NCBI GenBank assembly: GCA_030272155.1
Contig: CP126206.1
Span: 3,833,001 to 3,897,000 of the forward strand
Origin: Tetradesmus obliquus
Taxonomy: Eukaryota; Chlorophyta; Chlorophyceae; Sphaeropleales; Scenedesmaceae
Reading direction: 5' to 3'
DNA length: 64,000 bases
Shown piece after piece: positions 49,274 through 60,800 of the stretch. Numbering within the stretch: position 1 is the stretch's first letter; the number at the start of each line of letters is the position of its first letter. The translations under genes and the position numbers were made by a program. The notes under the pieces are model-generated. The model was not told where the DNA came from. It worked only from the letters and a program-made list of their open reading frames with translations, and ran no database searches.

Positions 49274-51654
49274 CTGCAGGCAGTTGGAGCGGGTTGGATA
49301 GGCGGGTAGCAATTCAAGAGATCGCAAAGCAGAAACCGTGGGTGAACGAGGCAGCTAGCAGTGTCAAGGACTGCCACAACGGTTGCAACATGCACGCTAT
49401 GGACAAGGTGGACCTGGACTGCAGTAAAACACAACGAAGCAACACAGAGACAGAATGCACAGTCGAAATGCGACACTACCAGTAAGTCGATGGCACCACG
49501 CCCCTCAGGTCGCCACTTGAAATGAGCAGAACATGGTCCGCTGCACTAGCTGCTATCAAGGTGCATTTGCCCCTCACCGTGGATGCCGCCTGCTCCTTAG
49601 CAGCCTCCAGCTGCTGCTGCAGCTCAGCCACAGCTGCTGCGCTGTCTGCTGCCTGCTGCTGCGCCACCGCCGCTTGCTGTTGTGCTGCCTCCAGCTGTGT
49701 CAAGTCCTGCAGGGCCTCCCGCAGGTCGCCAATCTGCTCCTCCTTGGCAGCCAGGGCCCCCTGCAGCTGCTCCAACTCGACACGCGCAGCAGACAGCGCC
49801 TCCTGCAGCACTGACAGCTGCGCCTGCGGCCAGCAGAGCATCAGCACAGGCGGAGGGGCGGTCAGTGAGGGCTAAACGACTTGGCGTGATTTGGCACGCC
49901 TGTGTGCTGCTTGCAGGGTGCTGGCCACAACGTCAATCAACACGTGAGGAGTGAATATGCTGCACAGCAGATGGGTGCGATTACACTTTTGCTTTGCAAG
50001 GAGGTACATTTGATCAGCCGCAGCTTACAGGAGTGCCTGTTGTGCAAGCAAGGCAATTTGAGCAACGGCGGCAGCGCTCACATGTGTGTCCATCTGAGAA
50101 GCATCCACAGCAGCCATCGCCTCAGCCTGCTGCCTTGCCAGTGCGTGTGATGCGTCCAGCTGCTGCTGCAGGCCCTGAACTGCCTCAGCCTGGCTGTCCC
50201 GCTGCTGCTGCAGCTGCTGATGCAGCTCAGCCAGTGCAGCCTCTTGACTTGCACACTGCTGCTGCAGCTGCTGCACCTGCTGCAACAGGCCCTCGTGTGC
50301 AGCTGCTGCCTCCTCATCATCGCCAGCGATTGCAGCAGCCAGCTGCTGCTGCAGCTCCTGCACCGCTGCCTTGCCCTGCTGCATGCGCAGCTGCATCTCC
50401 TGCAGCTGCATCTCCTGCAGCTGCGCCGCTGCCGCGTCACGCTCAGCTGTCGCGGTTGCCAGCTGCTGTTGCAGCTGGTCATGCTCCTCCTGATGCTGCT
50501 GCGCCTGAGCCGCCTGCTGCTGCAGCTGCTGCTGCGCCTCTGCCAGGCTGGCCTCCAAGGCCGCTGCATTGGCGGCTGCGGCATCTGCTGCAGCTGCAGC
50601 AGAGCAGAAAGGTGTGCAGCAGTGCACGCACAGCAGTACAAGCAGGTGTATCAGCAGAAGCGCAGGTGCATGTGTGTATGATGTCGTTGGAGGACAACAG
50701 TACAGCGTAAGAGGCAATAGTACAGCAACGACCCCGCCCGCAAGGCGCGCAACCCACGCAACGAGCAGCACTACACATCAAGCCGCATGCCTTGCAGCAC
50801 ACATCGGGTGATAGTGCCACGCAGCATCTCATGCAGCTGCTCCCCGCCCAAGCACCCGACCCGGCACAATCACCCATGCCACCCACCAAGTGCGCTGCCT
50901 AACCCTAAACCCTAACCCGGCCCTTAATCCTGACCCTAAAACCCTGAAACCCTGCCTACCTGTGAGCGCCAGCTTGCTGTCTGCCAGCTGCCGCTGCTGC
51001 TCATCCACGGTGGCCTTGGCTGAGCGCAGCTGCTCCTGCGCTGCTGACAGCTGCTCGTACAGCAGCTCCACCTGCAGCAAGCGGCGGCAGCAGCAGCAGC
51101 ACTGAAGTATGGGGCTGGATCAATAGACAAGCTGACAGCATGAGGGTGTCACGATCGAGTTTGATATTGTAGCTGTTGGTGCTGGAAGCCTCACAATCAA
51201 CATTACGAAGGTCAGAAAGCCACACTGAGCCGTTGACTCAGCATACGCCATGGCAGCAACGCACATCACCAGTGCCATCAGCAGCATCATTCCCGTGCAC
51301 GCACCTGCCCAGCCAGCTCAGCCTTGCTAGCAGCAGGCGTGCCAATTGCAAGGCATTCAACAAGAGGCATAACAGCAACACCAGCACCGCCACAAGTCCA
51401 CGCTCATGCACCTGCCCAGCCAACTCAGCCGAGCTGGCCGCAAACGTGGTGCTGGCAAGACACAAGTCACAGCAACAAGCACACAACACCAGAACCGCCC
51501 CAAATATATCATCACGCACCTGCCCAGCCAGCTCAGCCTTGCTGGCAGCAGGCGTGCCACTCGCAGGGCGTGGCTGGCTCCTGTTGAAGGGGCTGGCGGG
51601 GCTGCGCGGGCTGCCAGGCTCATCGGCAGCAGCACCAGCACCATCAGCACCCAA

Positions 51655-51685
<31 letters not shown>

Positions 51686-51896
51686 AGCTGCAGCTGCGCC
51701 TGCAGCGCGTCGCGTGCCGTGCAGGCGTCCGCCAGTGCTGCCTGCAGCTCTCCCAGTGCTGCGCTGTTGCTGCCATCCAGCTCTGCCAGCTGCTGCTGTG
51801 CTGCGCTGAGCTGGTCCAGCACCTCGCCCAGCATGGCCTGCTTGGTGGCCACTTCCGCCTGCAGCTGGCCCAGCTGCGATTCAATGAGGAGGACAG

Positions 51897-51935
<39 letters not shown>

Positions 51936-54900
51936 CAGCGTCAGCAACGACATCGGCACTTGAGTGGGGTCAGTTTGAGGAGGTGGTTCCGGGATGTGGA
52001 AGGGGCAGGGTGTAGCAAGGCCTGCAGTGAGAGCGTCATTACAAGCAAAAGCACACCGACACACTGCTCGTGTACGGCACCAGCAGCGCTGCAGCAACGT
52101 GGCCAGATACCAGCTCCCGCCACACATCCAAACACACATATGCAGCAACACTGTGCCGCAGTGCTGTGCACCTCCAGCCACACGCACCTGCTTCGTCTCC
52201 GCCTCAGCCTCCTGCAGCAATTTTCCCTCCCTGGCCGCCAGCAGCAAACCACACGACCAAGTTCAACCAGAACAAATACCCAACCAGCGACACGCACCTG
52301 TGTCTGCAGCGCCGTCTCTGCCTCAGCCTCCTGCAGCAGGTCTTCCTCCCTGGCAGCCAGCAGCTCCTCCAGCTCAGCCACACGCGCAGCAGCAGCAGCA
52401 GCAGAGCCGCCAGTGCCCTCTGCAGCGTCTGCAGCGCTTTGCTGCTGGCTGCCTGCCTGTGCATCTGCCAGCTGCTGCTGCAGCTCCTGCAGCTGCGCTG
52501 TGAGGCCGTCGCGTGCTGCTGCTGCGGCTGCCAGCGCGGCCGCCTGTTGCTCGACTGTGGCTTGCAGGGCAGCCAGCTGCGAGTGCAACTCTTCTGCAGA
52601 GCCAGTCACCTGCTGCTGCTGGGGGTCCCGTACAGGAGATAGGACTGCACTGTCTGCCACCTGCTCCTCCCCGCCGAAGCCGCCCCAGCCACCCTCGTCC
52701 TCTTGCTGGTGCCACTGCATGTCCTGCCACTGCTGCTCACCAGCCGCTGGCTCTTGCACTGCGGCAGCAGCAGGAGGGGCAGCAGCAGCATCTGCAGCTG
52801 GCTGATCCCAGCCGCCCCAGCTGCCATCTTGCTGCTGCTCGTCTGCAAGTTGCTCAAGCGCTGGCTGCTGCTGCTGCTGCTGCTGCTGCTGGAGTGCCTC
52901 ATGCAGCTGCTGCTGCAGCACTGCCAGCTGGCTGTCCTTGTCAGCAAGCTCGGCTTCCAGTGCTGCTGCCCTGGCCTTGTTGCTCTCATTCATTCCCTTG
53001 AGCTTTGTGAACTGCTCTTTGGCCTTTTGCAGCTTGGCCTGCAGCGCAGCATGCACCTCAGCAGGCACAGCATCCTCACTGACAGCAGCAGCAGACACAG
53101 CAGCATCTGGCGCGGCTGCAGGTGTTGCTGTGGCATCAGAATCTACTGGTGTCTCAGCCCGCTGCTGCTGCTGCTGCTGAAGGGCTTCCAGCTGCTGCTG
53201 CTGCCCCAGCCTCTGCTGCTGTAGTGCTGCATGCTGTGCTTGCAGCTCAGTTAGCTCAGCTTCCAGTGCTGCTGCCCTGCTCTTGTTGCCCTCATTGACT
53301 GCCTTGAGCTTTGCAAACTGCTCTTTCGCCTTTTGCAGCTTGGCCTGCAGCGCAGCATGCACCTCAGCAGACACAGCATCTTCACCAGCAGCAGCACTAC
53401 TTGCTGTTGTAGGCTGCTGAGCTGCCTGCTCCTGCAGCTGCTGTTGCACCTCCTGCACCTGCGCCTCTGCCGCCGCCGCCCTGGCAGCTGCATTACCCAG
53501 TGCTGCCAGCTGCTGCTGCGCCTCAGAAAGCTGCTGCTGTGCCTCAGCCAGCTGCTGCTGGGCTGCTAGCAGCTGCTGCTGCAGCTCCTGCTCACTTGCT
53601 TGCTGAATGGCTGCAGCCGTAAAATCCACACTGGCTCCCGTCAGTATGGCTGCTGCTGCTGCTGGTTCAGCTGTGCTGTCGCCAGGCAGGTCGCTGTCCC
53701 AGCCTGACCAGCCACCATCGTCAACCATTTGCCCAGCTGTGTCCTGCACAGATGCACCAGCGGCCTCTTGACTAGGCTCAGCAACTGCCTCTGCTGCTTC
53801 CTGCTGTTGTTGGGCTGCTGCCAGTGCAACCTGGCTAGCTGCCAGGTCCTGCTGCAGGCCTGCCAGCTGGCAGCGTGCCTCAGCCAGCTCAGCAGCAGCA
53901 GCCTGCAGCAGCTGCTGCAGAGCCGCCACCTCCCCAGCCTGCTGTTCCTGCTGCTGCTGCTCGCCGCTGTCGCTGCCACCCTCACCGCCAGCGTCCTGCT
54001 GCTCCAGGCGTGCCATGAGGAACTGCATGTCCTCAGCCTGGGAGGCCAGCTCAGCCTGGCGCGCTGCCAGGTCAGCATGCAGCGCCGCCACCTCAGCACG
54101 AGCCTCAGCCACTGCTGCTGCCAGCTCAGCAGATGGCTCACCGCCAGCTGCTGCTGCCCCATCCTGAGTGGGTGTGGCTGTAGCCGCAGTATCAGCTTGC
54201 CACACCCCCTGCTGCTGCTGCTGTGCCTCCAGCAGCTGCTGCTTCAGTAGCTCCACCTGCTCCCTCAGCTCACTGATGGTGCCTGCATGGCCCTGCAGCT
54301 GGCCTGCCAGGTGGGCCGCCTCAGCACGCAGCATCTCGCTCTCAGCAGCAGCACAGTCAGAGCCAGCACGCAGCAACGCCAGCTCCTCTTGCAACACCTC
54401 GATGCGCTGCTGCTGCTGCTGCTGCTCTGGTGCTGCTGCTTCTTGTTCACTTGCAACCGGCGCCTCGGCTGGCTGCTCCTGCTGCTGCTGCTCCTCTGCA
54501 TGCTGCTGCTGAGCTGGTAGCTCTAGTGGCGGCAGATCTTCCTGCCAGGCACCCCAGCCGCCATCATCACCATCATCAGCATCAAACGCACCCCCTGCTG
54601 CCTCACTATCGCCAACAAATGCTCCAGCAGCTGCTGCATCTGCAGCAGGCGCTGCCGAGGTGACTTCCTCCCCAGCCTCAGCCTCAGCAGCAGCTGCTGC
54701 TGCAGCAGTGTCGCCAGTCACCTCACTCACCGCCGACGCCGCCTGTATTGCTGGCGGGTTTGCGTGCAGCACCTGCTGCTGCAGCTGGCCCAGCAGCGCC
54801 TCGCGCGTCGCCAGCTGCTGCTGCAGCCTTTCAATAGCCGCATCCCTCGCCTGCAGCGCCTGCTGGGCCTCTAGCAGGGCCTCCTCTGCCTCTGCTAGCT

Positions 54901-56432
54901 GCGCCTGCTGCTCGCCGCTGCTGCTGCTGAGGGGTGCTGCTGCTGCCAGGTCCTGCAGGTTCTCCTTCAGGTCGGCAATCTCTGCCTCACGAGCCTCCAG
55001 CTGCTGCTGCAGCTCCGCAGCCAGGCCAGGTGCATCCTGATCAGGCGAGCTTGCTGACGACGCAGCCGCCTCCAGCTGCTGCTGCGCTGCTGCCAGCTGC
55101 TGGCGTGAAGTCTCTAGCTCAGCAGCGCAATCCTGCAGCTGCTGGCGCGCGGCTGCAAGCGCAGCAGCATCGTCAGCAGCCTGCTGCTCAGCTGCTGTCA
55201 GTGCCTCCTCCCGAGCCTGCAGCTGCTGCTGCAGGTCAGCCACGACTGCGCTGCTGTCTGCAGCAGCCTGCTGCTGCTCCTGCAGCTGCTGCTGTAGGGC
55301 TTCGATTGCCGCCGAGCCCTCCGCTGCTGCCTGCTGTGCTGCTGCCAGTGCCTCCTCGCGCTGCTGCAGCTGCTGCTGCAGGTCCTGCACCACCACAGCC
55401 GCGTCACCCGCCTGCTGCTGCGCCTCCGTCAGCGCCTCCTCGCCCTGATGCACCTGCCGCTGTGCAGCTTCCAAGTGCTGCTGCAGCTCTGCCACAGCTG
55501 CTGCGCTGTCTGCTGCCTGCTGTTGTGCTGCCTCCAGCTGTGCCAAATCCTGCAGGGCTTCCCGCAGTTCGCCGATCTGCTCCTCCTTGGCAGCCAGGGC
55601 CCCCTGCAGCTGCTCCAACTCGCCACGCGCAGCAGCCAGCGCCCCCTGCAGCTGCTCACCTGCCGCCTGCAGCTCAGCCAACGCAGCCTCATGCGCAGCC
55701 TGCTGCTGCTGTAGCTGCTGCTGCAGCTCCTGCTGTGCTGCTGCAGCGGCAGCCAGCTGTTCCTCCAGCTCCTTCACCTTGCTGCCCCTCGCCTGGAACT
55801 TCTCACGCAGCAGTTTGGCCTTGTCCACAACAGCCTCGTGCTTGGCCCTGAGCGCAGCATGCGCTGCTGTCTCAGCACCAAGCTGTTCTGCCAGGTCAGC
55901 GTCACTACTGCCGCTGCCAGCCGCCTGCTGTGCTGCTGCTGCTGCTGCAGTGGCTGCTGCCGCTTCCTGCTGTGCTGCCGCGGCCTCTGCTTGCGCAGCC
56001 GCTGCAGCTGCTAGTGCGTCCGCCAGCTCAGACTGCAGGCGCTCCACGTCAGCCAGCGCTGCCTCCAGCTCAGCTGCTGCTGCTGCTGGCGCGGCATCTA
56101 CTTCTTCCGCTGCTGCTGCTGGTGGTGGTGGTGCTGCTGCTGCTGCATCGCCGTCCAGGGGCAGCAAGCCTTCATCATCACCCCAACCCTGCCAGTCTGA
56201 CGCGCCTCCCTGGGCAGCAGCATCTAATAGCTGCTGCTGCTGCTGCCCTGCGCCGTGTCCTGCCTGCTGCTGCTGCTGCTGCAGCTGTGCTGCCTCTAGC
56301 GCTGCCTGCAGGCTGCCCACCTGAGCCTGCAGTGCCTGCTGGGCGGCCTGCGCCTCCGCAAGCTGCGCTGCATAGCTGCCTGCCTCAGCAGCAGCCTCCA
56401 CAGCAACTGCTGCAGCCGCATCTGTGCCATGC

Positions 56433-56464
<32 letters not shown>

Positions 56465-57558
56465 GTCAGCAGTAGGGCTGCCTGGCTCCTCCCAGCCAGC
56501 TCCCCAGCCATCACCCGCATCTTCCAGCATGCCAGCAGCTTCAATAGCTGCAGGAGTTGCATGCACTGCTGCTGCTGCTGCCGCCTCACTCTGCTGCTGC
56601 ATCGCCAGCAGCTGCTGATGAGCCGCATCCAGCTGCTGCTGCAGCTGCTGCGCCTGCTGCTCCGCCTGGCTCAGCTGGGCCTGGCTCACCGCAAGCTCCT
56701 CCTGCAGCCGAGCCACGTCAGCTGCAAGTGCGCTGCTGCTGCTGCTGCCCTCTGCTGCGTCAGCATCCCAACCAGTCCAACCGTCAGCAGCAGCAGCTGC
56801 TGCTGGCATCTGCGCCTCCTCCTGCTGCTGCTGTTGTGTCTCCTGCACAGCGTCAACCTGCTGCTTCAGCCGCTGCAACTCCGCACTCGCATCCGCCAGG
56901 TCCTGCGCCGCGCGCTGCAGCTGCAGCTGCATGTCAGCCTCTGCTGCTGCAGCTGCTGCTGCGTCGCCGCGCGCAGCCTCCAGGCACGCCTGCGCATGGC
57001 CCAGCTCTGCTGTCAGGCGCTCGATCTCACCATGCAGCGCCTGCTTCTGAGGAGATGAAACCACCTGCTGTTGCTGCTGTGGCTGGCTGTCGGGCGCCTC
57101 TGCTGCCTGCTGAGCAGCAGCAGCCACTGGCGAGGATGCACCTGGCTCTGCTGCTGCTGCTGCTGCTGCCAGCGTCTCTCCAGCCTCCGACCAGCTGTCA
57201 CCCAAGCCGCCATCACCCAACGCCGCTGACACATCCAACTCCTGGGCTGCTGCTGCTGCTGCTGCTGCATCACCAGCATCAGCAACATTGCATGTTGCTG
57301 CCGTTGGTGTGCTGGGCTCCACAGGTAGCTGCGGCTGCTGCTGTTGCTGCTGCATCGCCAGCAGCTGCTGATGAGCCGCATCCAGCTGCTGCTGCAGCTG
57401 CTGCGCCTGCTGCTCAGCCTGGCCCAGCTGGGCCTGGCTCACTGCCAGCTCCTCCTGCAGCCGCGCCACGTCAGCTGCTGCTGCCGCCAGCGCAGCAGCA
57501 TTGCCGCTGCTGTCAGCCTCACCATCCCAGCCAGACCAGCCCTCTCCGCCCTCGACTG

Positions 57559-57592
<34 letters not shown>

Positions 57593-57844
57593 GTGCAACC
57601 CTGCCACCACTGCCTGCAGCTCCGCCACCTGTGCATGCGCTGCCTCCAGCTTCTGCTGCAGCACCTCCTGCTCCGCATCGTGTGCTGCTTGCAGCTCCTC
57701 AAGTGTCCTTTCATGCGCTGCCTGAACCTGCGTGAAGCCCTCCAGCGCTTCTGCCAGTTCAGCGTCCCTCTCTGCTAGCTGCTGCTGCGCCTGCGCCAGC
57801 TGCTGCTGCAGGCTAGGGCCAGCCGCGCTGTCCCCTGCCTCATC

Positions 57845-57876
<32 letters not shown>

Positions 57877-60800
57877 CGGCCTCCTCGGCCGCATCACCCC
57901 AGTCACCCGCCTGCCACAGCTGCTGCTGCTGCTGCTGCTGCTGCAGGGCCGCCGCCAGCTCAGCGTGCGCCTGCGCCAGCTGCTGCTGCAGGTACTCCAG
58001 GCCATGCCCAGCAGCGATTGCCTCTAGCTCAACCGCCTGCGCCTCAAGCTGCGCCTGCTGCTGTTCTAGTTGCGCCTGCTGCTGCTGCAGCTGCGCCCGC
58101 AGCTCTGCAGTCTGCTGCTGCGCTGCCTCCCTCTCCTCGTTGGCCCGGTCAGCCATGGGCCCCCACTCGTCCATCTGCGCCTTGAGGCGTGCAAGCTCCT
58201 CGACAACCAGCTGCTGCTGCTGCTGGGTGCTGGGAGAGCCAGGTGTGGAGTCTGCCACATCAGCCTGCTGCTGCTGCTGCTGCAGGGCGGCTGCTGCCTC
58301 CTGCCTGGCTGCTGCCAGCTGCTGCTCTGCGGACTCAAGCTGCAAGGATGGCAGGGTGAGCAGTGCAGCGGAGGCATGCAGCAGCAGTCAGCCTGGGGCG
58401 CAGAGGGTCAGATGCATAACAGCGCTTGCTGTGTCGTGCGTGCCAACCACACATGCATCTGCTGCAACCGATTGACCCGCTGAGCACAGAGCGCTTCAGT
58501 GCCGGAACAGATCGCCCACTCAAACCATAGCAACCATTTGTGATAACAGGACTCTGCCGAAGCAAGCAGCTGTCGCCCCAACACTTGCGCCCACAGGCCC
58601 ATCTGCTGCCGCAGCTAAGCGATCTCTGATGCAAAAACAACACTGCAGCAACACATGGAATCTCCCCACACGCCACTCTGGCAGCCCACCTGCTGCCGCA
58701 GCTCCGCGATCTCCTCCTTCTGCACAGCAATCTTGTCCTTCTGCTTCTTGGCCACCGAGTGCAGCTTGGCGGCCTGCGCGGCAGCTGCTGCTGCTGCTGC
58801 CTCGCCGCTGGCGTCAGCGGCTGCAGCGTCCGAGGGCGCTCTTTTGGGGCTGACGGGGTCGCTGGCGGGGGCGCCTGCAGCAGCATGCGCGACCTGCAGG
58901 CAACAAAAGCCATGGAGGTGTCTTGTTATGTAGCAGGCTGTGCGGATTGCCAGCACCACACAACGGCACAGCATGTTGCGCTAGCGTCCAGCAGGTTGCC
59001 AGGAGAGACTCCACGCTGCTGCTGGACAACACAATTAAAGAAAGCACACGCACAGCTGCAGCATGCTCGCTGCCTCTGCCACTTCTGCCGCTCACCCGCT
59101 GCGCCATCATGTGCAGCTCCACCTCCACCTCTCAGTGCTGGACTGCTGCTGCATCCCAACCCAGTTAAACACAGCACACGCACAGCTGCAGCATGGAGGG
59201 GCTGTTACTTCTACCGCTCACCCGCTGCGCCATCATGTGCAGCTCCACCTCCGCCTCCTGCGCCCTTGCCACAGCAGCAGCCAGCTCAGCCTGGTACCTG
59301 CGGGGGGCACACATCAAAGAACAACAGCAAACGATCTCAGACCAATTGCTGGTGCAGCAAAGGTGAGGCGCACGCAGCATGAGGCCCTTTGTGCTGATGT
59401 GCGCCACAGCAGCAGCCAGCTCAGCCTGGTACCTGCGGGGGGCACACACGACAGAACAACAGCAAACAAACTCAGACCAATGACCGGCGCAGCACAGGTG
59501 AGGTGCACGCAGCATGAGGCCTGGTTTTGTGCTGATGTGCGCCAAACACAGCAGCCGCCAGCTCAGCCTGGTACATGCGCGCCGGCGCGGCACATGAGAC
59601 ACCAACACGACAGAGCTGGTTCAGTACTTGGAAGAGATGCATGCAGCAGGTGCTGGTACATGATCACGGACGCTTGCTCGGCTACCTTGCTGAGACAGAT
59701 GCACGCTTGCAGCTCAGGCGGACATATGCATGCTGCCGGCAGTGCTCCACCACGATGGCATTTCTTCAAAGCAGACTTGAGTTGCCCTGCAGCTGATATC
59801 GCAGACACTGCACACACCACACAGCGCCGCACGTCGCACTCACCGCTTCTGGCTGCTGGCTAACAGCCGCTCCGCCCCCTCCTTTGCGGCCACCGCCTCC
59901 GCAGCTGCTCCTCCACCACAAACATCACACCCAGCCCCAGCCTCTGGCAACAACCATGTGCACCAAGCTGATCGCGCTCACCGCTTCTGGCTGTGGCCAC
60001 CAGAGAACAGATGACCCGTCAAACACAGAAGCTCTGCATATAAACAGAGAAACACCTCACATACTATACACGCGCCACTCACCGCTTCTGGCTGCTGGCC
60101 AACAGCCGCTCAGCCTCTTCCTTGGCAGCCTCCGCCTCCAGCAGCTGCTCCTCCAGCTCAGCAACCACGTCCTCATCGGCAGCAGCAGTAGCAGCAGCAG
60201 CAGCGCTGCCGCCCAGCCTGCCACGAGCTGCTACCGGGCTGCCTGCCCCATCACTGCTGGACCTGCGGCACTGCTCTGCTGCAGCCTGCGCATCCAGCAG
60301 CTGCTGCGCCTGCTGCGCCAGCTGCTGCCTCAGCGCCTGCAGCTCGGCGTCTGCTGCCTCGCGCTGCGCTGCGTCGTCGGCCAGGCCCGCGCTGAGTGCA
60401 TCCAGCTGGTCCGCCTTGTCAGCCAGCTCCGAGCGTGCGGCAGCAAGCTGCAAATGTACGGCGTTCACACAACAGCATCAGCAGTAGCAGCAGCGCAGCA
60501 GCAGCAGCAGCAGCAGCAAGAGGGCCACACCGCAGCTTCAGAACAAGTGGTGCAACCAGTGAACCCATGTAAGCAGGCCGAAAAGCTTTCCAGTCACCAC
60601 CTTGCAGCGCAGGTACAACGCAGACTCAATCTGCCCACAGCGCGGTGTGCTGACATCCCATCCCTCAGCCTCCAACCCCAGTCCCAGCCGCCGCAGCCCC
60701 CCAGCGCTGCACTGAAGCTGCCGAATGTGCTGCACTGGCATTTCCTCACTGAAACACCAGGCCCCTGCCCCAGCCGCCACAGCCCACCTGCTGCTCCGCA

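Noticed and set aside
48477..49301. Long plus-strand frames opposite the golgin-like gene (also 50,220, 55,587, 56,557, 59,063, 61,471)
   Set aside because: They are poly-Leu/Ala/Cys shadows of CAG-rich coding sequence on the minus strand; the minus-strand frames have consistent splice sites and a coherent protein.
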